A DNA stretch of 64,000 nucleotides from Stieleria neptunia (GCF_007754155.1 NZ_CP037423.1:2666001-2730000), one strand, 5' to 3'. Shown: positions 42,266 through 51,504, counted from the stretch's first letter. The notes: generated by a model from the sequence alone, not told the origin. Numbers and translations: made by a program.

Positions 42266-43153
42266 TCAATCCGCGGTGATCGACATGTGGGCTCGATGTC
42301 CGGGTTGCAATCGTCCGTCGTGGTTGTCGATCTCGGCCCAGATCCGAACCTGGCCGTTGACCGGGTCGATCTCGCGGCTGACGAACACGATCGTTCCGGA
42401 GTAGGTCTGCGCGGGATCATGTTGGTCGTGCCTGACGACCTTGACCGGCAACCCTTTCAATGCTTCGGTGACCTGGCTCGCTTGGACAAATCCCTCGGCG
42501 CGCAATCGTTTGATGCTGACGATCCGAAAGATCTTTTCGCCGGGCGTCACCCACTCGCCCACGTGACGCAACACTTCGACCACCTCTCCGCTCTGCGGCG
42601 CCAAAATCCGCCGCACCTCGATGTTTCGCTTGGCCAGCGCCAAGGCGTTGGCCGTCAAGTCCTTTTTCGTTTTGGCGTTTTGAAGATCGCTGCGCGCTTT
42701 TTCAATTTCAAATTCCGCCTGCTCGGCTTCCAGTCGGGCTTTTTCCAATTCTGATTGAGACACACTTCGCGGCTGAGCGGCTTCGGCTCGGACCAGCCGA
42801 TCAAAATGGGCCTTTGAATAGACCCGTTTCTTCAGGGCCGATCGAATCGCGACGTCGTTTTCCGCGTCACGCATCGCGATGTCCAATTCAAACGTCGCAC
42901 GCTTGTAGTCCAACTGGGCTTCGGTGTCATCGATTTGCGCAAGCAGATCTCCCTTTTCGACCCGCTTGCCTTCCGATGTCTGGACCTCGACCAGCGAGCC
43001 GATCGCGCGGGCGGGCACGTCGACTTGATCGATCAACCGGATCAGCACCGAATCCACCTCGATCGTTTCGGCCGAGGCGACGACGGCCGTTGATGCGATC
43101 GCGATCGACCACAGGGCCAGGTGAAACATGCGGATCAGGTTTCCGTTCTTCAT
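42266..43153 (-). CDS. HlyD/RND-type periplasmic adaptor (membrane fusion protein)
   Basis: A 295-residue protein from ATG 43153 (GGAAG six nt upstream; a start at 43198 inside the previous gene is possible). The signal peptide ends at ASTAVVASA. Then comes a split lipoyl domain (GSLVEVQTSEGKRVEKGD, LAPQSGEVVEVLRHVGEWV) around a long coiled coil of ~100 residues rich in Lys/Glu/Ala, and a beta-barrel (IRIWAEIDN-like: VNGQVRIWAEIDNHDGRLQP). Such adaptors bridge an inner-membrane pump and a TolC channel in the periplasm. It is co-directional with the GAF-HlyD gene (30-nt gap) and the M50-HlyD gene, so all three are probably one operon. Confidence 0.9.
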   Translation of the reverse strand: MKNGNLIRMFHLALWSIAIASTAVVASAETIEVDSVLIRLIDQVDVPARAIGSLVEVQTSEGKRVEKGDLLAQIDDTEAQLDYKRATFELDIAMRDAENDVAIRSALKKRVYSKAHFDRLVRAEAAQPRSVSQSELEKARLEAEQAEFEIEKARSDLQNAKTKKDLTANALALAKRNIEVRRILAPQSGEVVEVLRHVGEWVTPGEKIFRIVSIKRLRAEGFVQASQVTEALKGLPVKVVRHDQHDPAQTYSGTIVFVSREIDPVNGQVRIWAEIDNHDGRLQPGHRAHMSITAD

Positions 43154-43182
43154 CCGTTCTTCCGGTTCGTTCTTCGGCAGGT

Positions 43183-45315
43183 TCAAAATAAAATCCATCC
43201 TCGGACCGTCTCATAGAGTTCATGCAGCCAGACGAAACCCAGGGACCGACGGCCGCAATCGAATTTCGCTTTGATCGTCGTTCCCGGCCGCAGCAACTCG
43301 GTCGCCTCGTTCGGAACCGAGACCAGGACTCGTGTCGAAGCCTGCTGTTGGTCCAACACTTCGGTGCGTCCGGCGATCTGTTTCACGGTGCCACGATACG
43401 TCGGCGAGCTGCCGGTCGCCAGCGTGAACGAGACGTCCAGGACGTCGCGCTCGATTCGCTGGGCCGAGATCACGTGGCCGACGCTGCGATCGGGGATCAA
43501 CAACTCTAGCACCCAGGGACCGGACAGGTCGGCCACGCTGACCAATAATTGCCCTCGTTGGACCGGACGGTCGGCCAATAAATCCTCGGGATCCCAGGTC
43601 AGAATCCGCCCGCCGATCGGACTCCGCACCTCCAGGCTGTCGCGCTGCTTGCGGACCAACGCGATCTGGGTCTGCAGACTCGCCAATTGCTGCTTCAATT
43701 CTTGCTCTTCGGCAGCCAACTGACCCGGGATTCGCGCCGATGGCTTGTCAAACCCGGTTTGAACACGCGCCGACGCGATCGCCAACAATCGTTTCTCCGT
43801 CGTCTGGTACTCGCCCTGCAACCGTTCCAATTCAAGTTCCAGATCTCGGCTGCGAAGCACCACCAGGACCTGATCGGCGGCGACCGATTCATCATGGCCG
43901 CCACGCACCTCGACCACTTCACCATCCACGGGCGCATAAATGTTGCGCCGGATCAGCGGTTGCGCTTCCCCTTGGGCTGCCACGTAATGGGTCGCCGGAA
44001 TCACCCGCAAGGCCACGATCGCCAGCACCACGGCCGCCGCGGCGATCACCAGTTTTCGCCGTTGTAAATTTCCATAACGGACCGTCCGACGCAGCCAACG
44101 GGCCAGCGACAGCAAGGGCAGCGATTGGTAGTCGATCGCGTTGCGGAGCGCGGAACTGCAAAGGTTGGCGATGCGGACGATTCGCGCTTCCGAAGCCGGG
44201 TCGATCGACGCGTCGAACTTTTCCAACACCAACATGCCGACCAGCGACTCCGCGGCATCGCCGGCGGCGTCCGACGGCGCCAACAACGGCACCACGTCGA
44301 TCGATTGCGAGTGTGAATCGTCGGCAAACGCACACAGCGGTTGTTCCAATTGGGGCGGGAACTGATCGGTCGTCCCCCGGTATCGCAACCACTGTCGCGA
44401 CGGTTCGACCGCTTTGGCCAGGTCTTCCATCGAACGCACCAGGTCCGAGCGGCGATCGAGGGTGTCGACACCGCTGGTCGCAATCGCGGTCAAACGACCA
44501 CGAACGGGAACCAGCAAACTGGCCCGGTCACAGTCGATGAACCAACGCCCGTCGTTGACCAATTGATACGCCGTGTCCTGCAGGTCCAAGCTCGCATGGG
44601 CACGCTGGCACAACGCTTCATATTGACGCCATCGATCGACCGCCACTTGAAGCTCCTTCAACCGCTGACGCCGCAAACAGTCGCCCGCTAAATCGGCGAC
44701 GATCGCCAGCAATCGTTCACTTCCCGTTCGAGCGGCGGGGCTGACCGAGTTGGACTGAACCACTTCGATGACACCGATCACGTCACGGTCGATTCGCAGC
44801 GGCGAACCGGTCCAATCGTATGCCTCGTGAAGGCCGTCCGGTCGTTGCCGAGGTCTCTGGGGCCGGTCGCCCGTCGCCATGGCGGGGGGGATCGCGGCCG
44901 ATTGTTGCCGGCCGCTGTCGAGTACCGATCGCAAGAATCGCGTATGGCTCTCACTCGCGGTCAACGCCGCATCCGGCAGGCCCGCGTCAACCGTCGCCTG
45001 GCACAGCGACTGCAACCCTGCCTGCTCGTCCATCATCCATACGCCGCCGCCGGCGGCACCGAGCAGCTCGATGGTTCGGTCGAGTGCTTCGGCGGCGAAG
45101 GCGTGAAGTGAATCGGAAGTCTGGGAAAGCTCGGAAATCTCGGCAACAAACTGCTCGATCTCGCCCCACTCTTCGCCGCATTGTTCCGGGGAGGACGTCA
45201 CGCTGTCTGCCAATTGAAATCGACCTTTGCGATAAACTAGGCGGTCTAGGCCGCCTGTTGCGAATGTATCAAAAAGAGTGCCTTTGTCGAAAACAGAATC
45301 TATTTCGACGCTCAT
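43183..45315 (-). CDS. GAF-domain - HlyD adaptor fusion
   Basis: A 710-residue protein. Residues ~55-215 and ~230-395 look like two GAF-type domains (LLGAAGGGVWMMDEQAG, DVIGVIEVVQSN; WFIDCDRASLLVPVRGRL, LVGMLVLEKFDA). A single membrane helix follows near 430 (LVIAAAAVVLAIVALRVIPA). The remainder is a HlyD-like part: RNIYAPVDGEVVEVRGGHDE, a coiled coil with YQTTEKRLLAIAS, RSPIGGRILTWDPEDLL and a barrel ending near GTTIKAKFDCG. Thus a cytoplasmic sensor is joined to a periplasmic adaptor. It heads the minus-strand export operon and is divergent from the TolC-like gene with a 77-bp gap. A GTG ~38 codons in is an alternative start. Confidence 0.85.
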   Translation of the reverse strand: MSVEIDSVFDKGTLFDTFATGGLDRLVYRKGRFQLADSVTSSPEQCGEEWGEIEQFVAEISELSQTSDSLHAFAAEALDRTIELLGAAGGGVWMMDEQAGLQSLCQATVDAGLPDAALTASESHTRFLRSVLDSGRQQSAAIPPAMATGDRPQRPRQRPDGLHEAYDWTGSPLRIDRDVIGVIEVVQSNSVSPAARTGSERLLAIVADLAGDCLRRQRLKELQVAVDRWRQYEALCQRAHASLDLQDTAYQLVNDGRWFIDCDRASLLVPVRGRLTAIATSGVDTLDRRSDLVRSMEDLAKAVEPSRQWLRYRGTTDQFPPQLEQPLCAFADDSHSQSIDVVPLLAPSDAAGDAAESLVGMLVLEKFDASIDPASEARIVRIANLCSSALRNAIDYQSLPLLSLARWLRRTVRYGNLQRRKLVIAAAAVVLAIVALRVIPATHYVAAQGEAQPLIRRNIYAPVDGEVVEVRGGHDESVAADQVLVVLRSRDLELELERLQGEYQTTEKRLLAIASARVQTGFDKPSARIPGQLAAEEQELKQQLASLQTQIALVRKQRDSLEVRSPIGGRILTWDPEDLLADRPVQRGQLLVSVADLSGPWVLELLIPDRSVGHVISAQRIERDVLDVSFTLATGSSPTYRGTVKQIAGRTEVLDQQQASTRVLVSVPNEATELLRPGTTIKAKFDCGRRSLGFVWLHELYETVRGWILF

Positions 45316-45392
45316 CGTGCCGATCTACGACACGGGGCTACCATCGTACCACGGAACGATTCGCAAACGCTACGGAAAGAATTAGACCTCTG

Positions 45393-47480
45393 ATGACGTC
45401 CAGGAGCATCACGAAACACAGCCTCTGCGCGATTGCCCTCTTGGCATTCGTCGGGTGTGCGAGCCGCGTTTCGGTGCCGCCGTCGGCGGTGTCGAGTATC
45501 TTGGCCGAGGTCACCATCGCGCAGCCGGATTTGAACGAAGTGGTGCAGGGCGACGCCCAGTTGGGTGCCAACACGCCATTTTCGATTCGCGAGAGTGCGT
45601 CGCCCGACGCGTCCACGCCCGAACCCTGGGATCTGACGATCGATCAGGCGGTTCAGATCGCGCTGGCAAACTCCACGGTGCTGCGTGACCTGGGTGCCCG
45701 CGTGATTCAAACACCGGGATTAACGCCGACCATTTATGGCCCGGCGATTCAGGCAACGGATCCGACCAGCGGTGTCGAAGCGGCGCTCAGCGAATTTGAT
45801 GCGCAGATCAACGGCGACCTGTTCCACGAAGACAACGACCGGGTGCTCAACAACGAGTTCGCCGGAGGTGGTGAAAATTTCTACCAACAGGAACTCACGC
45901 GGCTGGAATCGAGCCTGAGTAAACAGACGGCCTCGGGGGCCCTGTTTACCCTGCGACATAACTTTGACGCCGACCTGAATAACTCCGATCGCAATCTGCT
46001 AGATGGCAGGGCGTGGAATTGGAACTTCGAAGGCGAGGTCCGACACCCGTTGCTGCAAGGACGGGGCGTCAACTTCAATCGAATCGCCGGCCCCAATGCC
46101 ACGCCGGGCGTCTACAACGGCGTCGTCATCGCCCGGCTGAGTGCCGATGTGACGGTGGCCCAGCTTGAGATCGCGTTGCGGGACTACTTGAGTGACGTTG
46201 AAAACGCCTACTGGGACTTGCACTTCGCCTACGCGGATCTGAAAGTCAAGCAACAGGCCCGTGACCGCAGTCTCAATACCTACCTGTTACTCAAGGCGCG
46301 GCAAGGGCTTCCCGGGGCCGAAGACGACAAACTGGCTCAGGCCAAAGAACAATACTTTCGATTCGAGCAAGACGTTCAAAACTCGCTGGCCGGTCGTCTG
46401 GTCGTCGGCACCCGAACGTTCAACGGCAGCGGCGGCGGCACCTTTCAAGGCACCGGTGGCGTCTACGTCAATGAACGACGACTGCGGTTGATCATGGGCT
46501 TGCCGATCAACGACGGCCGACTGATCCATCCGTCCAGCCCGCCGACCGACGCGCCGGTCACCTATCATTGGAACGACCTTGTTTCCAACGCCTTGGCACG
46601 CCGCACCGAACTGCGACGCCAGCGATTGAACGTCGATCGACGACGCTACGAATTGACCGCCAGTCGTAACTTCTTGCTGCCGCGCCTGGATGCCGTCGGT
46701 CGCTACCGGTATCGCGCCCTGGGCGAAAGCCTGTTTGATCACAATATCTCGCCCGCCGGGACCGCGACCGGCACGGGCACGCACGAATGGTTGATGGGGC
46801 TTAGCCTTTCCTATCCGGTCGGTTTTCGGCAAGCCCATTCGGCGGTCCGCAACGCCCAATTGCGGTTGGCCCGTGAACGCGCCCTGCTGACCGAACTGGA
46901 GCGTCAGGTCGTGTATGGTTTGAGCAACGCGATGGCCGAAAGCGATCGCGCGTATGAGATTCTGCGGACGGCGCTCAATCGCGAAAACGCGGCGAAGGAG
47001 CAATACGAGATCCTGGCCGGGGAAGCCCAGGCGCCGGTGCGTCAATTCGATTTCAATGCCTTACTGGATTCCGAGCAGCGTTATGCCGAAGCGGCCGGCG
47101 ATGCCAACCGCGCCCGAGTCCAATACGCCTTGGCGACGAAAAACCTGAACTTCGAAATGGGGACGTTGTTGGAATACTTCAACATTCACTTGACCGAAAC
47201 GCAGTCGGCCGCCGCACGCATGACATCGCCCACGCCCGGCCGACAAATCGTTCGCTCCGTCGTTGACTTGGCCAAGGCTCCCTTCAGCGGCGACAAGCAA
47301 CACAGCGAACCCACTCCGGCGAATCCGCAGTCCGGCGAAGTGATCGCGGTCGAAGAGTCGATTTTGGGTGAGAGTGAGATCAACGCGATCATCGAACGCG
47401 AGCTGGCCCACGAAGCATCCATCACCCGCGGCAACGACCTCGACGCCCCGATCGGATCGCCCTCCGATCACACGTTCTAG
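45393..47480 (+). CDS. TolC-family outer-membrane efflux lipoprotein
   Basis: A 695-residue protein from ATG 45393; the start gives MTSRSITKHSLCAIALLAFVGCAS, a lipoprotein signal with LAFVGC. The body has TolC features: two repeats of long amphipathic helices (VAQLEIALRDYLSDVENAYWDLHFAY, QLRLARERALLTELERQVVYGL with conserved A-E-Y-x-L type spacing), beta segments (DGRAWNWNFEGEVRHPLLQGR) and a C-terminal FEMGTLLEYFNI motif. It should form the outer-membrane duct for the divergent HlyD/M50 operon, whose promoter it shares (77-bp gap). Length is longer than E. coli TolC because of an ~80-residue N-terminal region and a ~80-residue acidic tail. Confidence 0.9.
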   Translation: MTSRSITKHSLCAIALLAFVGCASRVSVPPSAVSSILAEVTIAQPDLNEVVQGDAQLGANTPFSIRESASPDASTPEPWDLTIDQAVQIALANSTVLRDLGARVIQTPGLTPTIYGPAIQATDPTSGVEAALSEFDAQINGDLFHEDNDRVLNNEFAGGGENFYQQELTRLESSLSKQTASGALFTLRHNFDADLNNSDRNLLDGRAWNWNFEGEVRHPLLQGRGVNFNRIAGPNATPGVYNGVVIARLSADVTVAQLEIALRDYLSDVENAYWDLHFAYADLKVKQQARDRSLNTYLLLKARQGLPGAEDDKLAQAKEQYFRFEQDVQNSLAGRLVVGTRTFNGSGGGTFQGTGGVYVNERRLRLIMGLPINDGRLIHPSSPPTDAPVTYHWNDLVSNALARRTELRRQRLNVDRRRYELTASRNFLLPRLDAVGRYRYRALGESLFDHNISPAGTATGTGTHEWLMGLSLSYPVGFRQAHSAVRNAQLRLARERALLTELERQVVYGLSNAMAESDRAYEILRTALNRENAAKEQYEILAGEAQAPVRQFDFNALLDSEQRYAEAAGDANRARVQYALATKNLNFEMGTLLEYFNIHLTETQSAAARMTSPTPGRQIVRSVVDLAKAPFSGDKQHSEPTPANPQSGEVIAVEESILGESEINAIIERELAHEASITRGNDLDAPIGSPSDHTF

Positions 47481-47712
47481 CCCAGCGTCCACCGAGGGCA
47501 GTCGATCATTCTGTCGCAGAATCAATCTGCCCTCTCTTCGGACCTGATTTTTTGCAGGCGGCTAAAAAATGTCCCCCGGTTAACAAAAACAACCCATGCA
47601 GGATCAGCAGCCCTTGCGTGTATGATGGTCGTTCCGGGCTGTCGCAAGACAGACGCCGTGTTTCTCCAACGATCCCCTCATCATCCCGCTCTCCTCTTCC
47701 ACGGATCTGATC

Positions 47713-48408
47713 ATGCTGAAAATACAATACGACCGATACGTTGCCGATGGTTTCGACGAGCTCGGAGCCTTCGTGATGGTGATCGACGGCTTTCCCGCGG
47801 AAGAGCGTTATGAGCCGACGATCGAGCTGCTGGAATCGCTCGGCTATCAACGCAGCACCGCCGTCGAGATCGGCGATGGCGAATACGCGATCAGCACGCC
47901 CACCGGCGAAGCCACCGAGAAGTCACTGCGTGTTTGCTTTGTCAAATTCAAAATCGGCGGCGATCTGTATCTGTACCAGCCTTTCAACCGAACCCTGTTG
48001 CGAGGCAAATCCTGCATCCCGCACCGGCCGGAGTCTGATTTTCGATTCGCCGATTGGTACCCGGTCAAGGGAAGTCCGGTCAAGGAACGCGCCGGCGCGA
48101 TCGAAGAACAGTTGGCCGATGACTTCCCGAACGCTGCGCTGGCGGCGCAGTTCTTGCATGACCACGGATTCAAGCGATCCAACACCCACAAAAAGCTCGG
48201 CAAGAACACGTACTTCGTCGCCAGTCGGCACGGGGACGGCCAGCCGTCGGGCATCGTGTTTCGCGGCGAGCAGGAAATCTACTTTTTCGACTACTACGCC
48301 GACACCCGTTTCATCATGGGCCCCAGCGGCCTGATCAAAGACGAGCAGCCGACCGAGCGACAATTTCAGACGACGGCCTCGATCGCCGTGACGAACCTGT
48401 TCGGCTAA
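47713..48408 (+). CDS. Hypothetical protein, 231 residues
   Basis: The ATG at 47713 gives MLKIQYDRYVADGFDELGAF. No domain is recognised. The protein is soluble, mixed alpha/beta, with two Tyr/Phe-rich segments (GGDLYLYQPFN, GEQEIYFFDYYADTRFIMG) and no signal peptide or membrane helix. A gap of 232 bp separates it from the TolC-like gene, in which nothing else is seen. Its stop is followed at once by the same 14-mer repeat seen after the FHA gene. It lies at the left border of the cassette-like island but has no attC-like site of its own, so it may be a resident gene. Confidence 0.65.
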   Translation: MLKIQYDRYVADGFDELGAFVMVIDGFPAEERYEPTIELLESLGYQRSTAVEIGDGEYAISTPTGEATEKSLRVCFVKFKIGGDLYLYQPFNRTLLRGKSCIPHRPESDFRFADWYPVKGSPVKERAGAIEEQLADDFPNAALAAQFLHDHGFKRSNTHKKLGKNTYFVASRHGDGQPSGIVFRGEQEIYFFDYYADTRFIMGPSGLIKDEQPTERQFQTTASIAVTNLFG

Positions 48409-48449
48409 GCAACGCACGGAAAAAAGTGGGATAGGCTTCCAGCCTGTCG
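48409..48449. repeat. Dispersed repeat fragment
   Basis: GCAACGCACGGAAA follows the stop codon directly, then GTGGGATAGGCTTCCAGCCTGTC's 23-mer at 48427-48449, equal to one arm of the perfect hairpin at 52219-52275. In the rest of the 384-bp gap to the next gene are two small hairpins (GGCAGT-CGA-ACTGCC near 48725; GGCAGTCCGACTGC near 48690) and no gene. Confidence 0.85.
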
Positions 48450-48792
48450 ACGCTGGAATGACGCCCTGGGGAGCCTCTCCCACTCGCGAGATCCGCACGG
48501 ATTTGCTCGCCACTTGCCGCACGCACGCGTGTCGGCATCCCCAACCGCCCCCAGCGGTCCGCGGGCGTGGCTTCCACGCCTCAATCCCCGTCTCCCGACA
48601 CCCGGTCACGCGGAAAAAGATGCCTCAGACTCAAAAGGGCGATCGCCCTTCTTATCAACCACGAGTCAATTCGGGGGGCTCCCATTATCGGCAGTCCGAC
48701 TGCTGATAAGATGCGTCAATCACGGCAGTCGAACTGCCAATAATTCTTCGTTCGCCGAACGACTTCCCTCAGTTGATAGAGAGCCATTCACG

Positions 48793-49260
48793 TTGTCCAT
48801 TCTTGTACGACATTACGAGCCCAGCGATCGCGATGCCGTAATATCGCTATGGGATGACGTTTTCCCGGATTCAACCGGACACAATGAGCCTGCGACATCG
48901 ATCCAACGCAAATACGACGCGGATGATGGCCTCTTCTTTGTAGCCGAGTTGGACGCGACCGTAATTGGAACGGTCATGGCGGGCTACGACGGACATCGGG
49001 GGTGGATCTACTCACTTGCGGTGACTCCGACGCAACAGCGACGCGGTATCGGCTCGACGCTGATTCGGCACGCGGAACAAGCACTTAGCAACCTTGACTG
49101 TCCCAAAATTAACCTTCAGGTCCGTTCACAAAACGACGAGGTCGTGGCCTTTTACGGTTCATTGGGATACGATACCGAGCAACGCATCAGCATGGGGAAA
49201 CGCTTGGCATCCCACGCGAAAATCGGCGAACCAGACGATGCACGTGAGCCGCCGAGTTGA
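48793..49260 (+). CDS. GNAT acetyltransferase, YpeA-like
   Basis: A 155-residue protein from TTG 48793 (GAGAG upstream). It matches the YpeA group of GNAT enzymes across its length: VRHYEPSDRDAVISLWDDV, LFFVAELDATVIGTVMAGYDG, HRGWIYSLAVTPTQQRRGIG (acetyl-CoA loop Q/RxxGxG/A as QRRGIG) and VRSQNDEVVAFYGSLGY. The acceptor substrate is unknown. The last residues (DDAREPPS) are encoded by the left arm of the attC-like site that overlaps the stop. Small single-domain acetyltransferases are common in integron cassettes. First gene of the cassette-like run. Confidence 0.88.
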   Translation: MSILVRHYEPSDRDAVISLWDDVFPDSTGHNEPATSIQRKYDADDGLFFVAELDATVIGTVMAGYDGHRGWIYSLAVTPTQQRRGIGSTLIRHAEQALSNLDCPKINLQVRSQNDEVVAFYGSLGYDTEQRISMGKRLASHAKIGEPDDAREPPS

Positions 49261-49312
49261 GTTTATTGAAGTGGTGAGTCGTTCGCGGCGGACACGTGAT
49301 CGTTAACGTTCA
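49229..49312 (+). other. attC-like site 1
   Basis: AACC at 49229 begins a left arm CACGTGAGCCGCCGAGTTGAG; the right arm CGCGGCGGACACGTG and a final AACGTTC close it. The arms pair imperfectly with unpaired bases on one side, as in integron attC hairpins. The gene stop is inside the left arm (GAGTTGAG). Confidence 0.6.
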
Positions 49313-49492
49313 CGCTGCCGACCGGCGCCTGACGACAGCGCCCACTTCTTCTTTTGCGTCTTCTCGCGTTCTTTTGTGGCAATTGATTCGCCGTCGTTGG
49401 ATCGTGACCCGAAGGTCGCCCACCGGATTTCATCGGACCTCCGTTTCCTAAGATTCGCATTTGATGTCACGGTTCGATAGATGCGCGGTCGA

Positions 49493-49581
49493 CCAAGACA
49501 AACCGACGCCTGTCGATTCGAGTAGGAGTACGAGTACCGCGTTGCTGAGTACGAGTACGATCCAAGACAAACCGACGCCTG
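49493..49581. repeat. 20-bp direct repeat pair in a geneless stretch
   Basis: CCAAGACAAACCGACGCCTG occurs at 49493-49512 and 49562-49581. GAGTACGAGTAC-type repeats lie between. The 375 bp from 49313 to 49687 hold no convincing gene. Confidence 0.85.
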
Positions 49582-49687
49582 AAGTGCCGACTGCTGATTG
49601 TGAGACTCGATTTCCCACGACGATTCTGATCGAGTACATTGGAAAACAGCGACGCTGGCACGTGCCGTCGCCATGGCCGACCGCGTG

Positions 49688-49776
49688 AACCATTTGGTGC
49701 ACTGCAGTCGGCGAGTTGAGTTTGTTTTCGAGTTCAGGTCCCTCGCGCCGACGCGGTGACCACCGCCGTTCCCCGG
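49688..49776 (+). other. attC-like site 2
   Basis: AACC (49688), left arm GGTGCACTGCAGTCGGCGAG, right arm CTCGCGCCGACGCGGTGACC, ending CCGTTCC. The arms pair except for single extra bases (G and A) in the left arm, the hallmark of attC hairpins. GAGTTGAG follows the left arm as in sites 1 and 5. Confidence 0.62.
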
Positions 49777-49802
49777 TAAAGTCTATTTGCATCGAACGCA
49801 AC

Positions 49803-50315
49803 ATGAAAACCCTCGACCTTTTGCGTGACCAGTGCCAGATCCAAGAGTACGTCTGGAATCGGCTGGACAACTATGAACCGGATTGGGATTGGGCGTTGGG
49901 TGATGCGGACCGAAAGGTGTCCCTCATTGCGACTGGCTTCTCTTTTGAGCAAAACGGATGGTTTTCTATGGTTCTCGACCGCCGGCCGCGCGCTCAGTCG
50001 GATGGTCAATGGCAATCATTGATTGGCCACAACTATCTGCCGATGCCGCACTGGAATCTTGATGACGACTACGAACTCGATGTGAAGCACTACGATCCAA
50101 AATGGAAGCCACCCAAGAATGGCTTTGATGATGAGTCCGCAGCCGAACTATTTGGCAATACAATTCGTGATGCGCTCGTTCACATTCGTGATCAAAATGG
50201 ATTTGCATTCAACTTTTTAGCTCGTAACTGCGCTTTCTTTGTGGAGGAACACGAAGGCCGTTTCGGTTGGCCGGAATACAAGGAAACGCGTACTGCCGGT
50301 CGGTGCAGACCATAG
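49803..50315 (+). CDS. Hypothetical cassette protein, 170 residues
   Basis: ATG 49803 (MKTLDLLRDQCQIQEYVW) lies 27 nt after attC-like site 2; a site-3 hairpin starts 12 nt after the stop, so the gene sits in a compact cassette. No domain is recognised. It is a soluble protein rich in Trp/Asp (YEPDWDWALGDAD, PMPHWNLDDDYELDVKHYDP) with a conserved-looking FLARNCAFFVEEHEGRFGWPEY end. There is no signal peptide. Base composition is lower in GC than the flanking core genes. Function unknown. Confidence 0.72.
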   Translation: MKTLDLLRDQCQIQEYVWNRLDNYEPDWDWALGDADRKVSLIATGFSFEQNGWFSMVLDRRPRAQSDGQWQSLIGHNYLPMPHWNLDDDYELDVKHYDPKWKPPKNGFDDESAAELFGNTIRDALVHIRDQNGFAFNFLARNCAFFVEEHEGRFGWPEYKETRTAGRCRP

Positions 50316-50326
50316 CGGCGACGGGT

Positions 50327-50412
50327 AACCAGCGCGTGAACCGGAGCACGCGAGCTAGCCTTTTGGCATTGGAAAATCTTTCGCGCGTGCCCGGTTACGC
50401 GTACCGTTCTGC
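50327..50412 (+). other. attC-like site 3
   Basis: AACC (50327), left arm CGCGTGAACCGGAGCACGCGAG, right arm TCGCGCGTGCCCGGTTACGCG, ending CCGTTCTG. Pairing is almost complete apart from an extra A in CCGGAGC and an extra G before AACCGG. This is the best-formed site of the set. Confidence 0.7.
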
Positions 50413-50418
50413 CGGTCG

Positions 50419-51099
50419 ATGAAGCGCATGAAAAAAGCAGACATCAAACGCATGTTTAAGGCAATTGAGGACGACGACCAGCAAACACTGGACTCGCTTC
50501 TCAACACGAATGATGACGCGATTGAATCGCACGGTTTCCACAATCGGCTGGTTCGTGACAAGACTCCGCTGATGTATGCACTGCAGTGTTTCAATCTGAA
50601 GCTTGCCGGTCATCTGCTGGATCGCGGCGCAAATCCGTCCGCCGTGATGCCCGATGGTCCACGACATTCTGTGATTCAAATGTGCATTGCGCGCGCGTTC
50701 TGCAACAAGAGCACTCATGATGAATGGATTGCCTTCACGATACGTCTTCTCGACGCTGGCATCGATCCGAACGAAGGGCTGTGGCCATCACTGCACGGAT
50801 ATGGTGAACTCGTCCCCCGCGACGACCTGATTCGCATCATGCTTGAGCGAGGTGCCGACCCTGATCGACAGGTGGGCAACTCCGGGAATACGGTTCGTGA
50901 ATTGGTCAAAATCAATTCGCGTCTGTACCCTTCCGCGATTCTGGAACTGTTTGGCGTCAATGCAGATGAAAATCCACCTGCATGGCCAACCAAGGCAGAG
51001 CAACGCCGTGAACCGGAGCGGCAAAGTCGGGCGGATTGCCGCTGGACACTCAATCGTCGCCGCCCGCTGGCGAACTCCGTTCCCCGATTTACCGACTAG
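50419..51099 (+). CDS. Ankyrin-repeat-like cassette protein
   Basis: A 226-residue protein starting 7 nt after attC-like site 3 (a second ATG is at codon 4). Repeats resembling ankyrin helices are seen: TPLMYALQCFNLKLAGHLLDRGANPSA-type (DKTPLMYALQ, HLLDRGANP), FTIRLLDAGIDPNEG and LIRIMLERGADPDRQ. They suggest a protein-binding role. The final ~35 residues (QRREPERQSRADC...) are encoded inside attC-like site 4 and are probably not part of the fold. Function unknown. Confidence 0.75.
   Translation: MKRMKKADIKRMFKAIEDDDQQTLDSLLNTNDDAIESHGFHNRLVRDKTPLMYALQCFNLKLAGHLLDRGANPSAVMPDGPRHSVIQMCIARAFCNKSTHDEWIAFTIRLLDAGIDPNEGLWPSLHGYGELVPRDDLIRIMLERGADPDRQVGNSGNTVRELVKINSRLYPSAILELFGVNADENPPAWPTKAEQRREPERQSRADCRWTLNRRRPLANSVPRFTD
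51002..51088 (+). other. attC-like site 4
   Basis: AAC (51002), GTGAACCGGAGCGGC left arm (the same GTGAACCGGAGC phrase as site 3), right arm GCCGCCCGCTGGCGAAC, ending CCGTTCC. Pairing is weaker than in sites 2 and 3. It lies in the 3' end of the ankyrin-like gene. Confidence 0.5.
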
Positions 51100-51118
51100 A
51101 ACACAACCGTGATGCGAC

Positions 51119-51421
51119 ATGCAATCCGAGCCTCTTAAGATCTATTGGCGCGATGCCCTCATCGGATTCGTCTTCACTCCTGAAGCTCATGACATACCAT
51201 GGTGGTATGGCGTCTTTGAGCCGACCGAAACCGAATGCGAAGTTCGTGACCTGTTGCGCTGGTTCCACGAAGAGAACAAGAATGACGACCCCGATCTAAC
51301 ACTCGCTCCATTCCCAGAGCACTATTTCGAGGACTGGACGCTCGAACGCAGTGACGGCTCACGGACGGATATTTGCCCACCGATTCCCGATTTTGACGAA
51401 ATGACGATCGAATGGCGGTGA
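51119..51421 (+). CDS. Hypothetical cassette protein, 100 residues
   Basis: ATG 51119, 31 nt after attC-like site 4. The protein is acidic and Trp-rich (DIPWWYGVFEPTE, LLRWFHEENKND, YFEDWTLERSDGS) and ends MTIEWR. No domain is recognised, but the pattern of a short GFVF-WY-VFEPT beta sheet and helix resembles many small planctomycete unknowns. No attC-like site follows; instead a 0.68-kb repeat begins 84 nt downstream. Confidence 0.68.
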   Translation: MQSEPLKIYWRDALIGFVFTPEAHDIPWWYGVFEPTETECEVRDLLRWFHEENKNDDPDLTLAPFPEHYFEDWTLERSDGSRTDICPPIPDFDEMTIEWR

Positions 51422-51504
51422 CCTGCCTGTTTAGGCTCAAGCTGGCCCAAACTATGAACAGGTGCTATCGCTGTGGTCATGTGATTCGTACAGATAAACG
51501 TATT

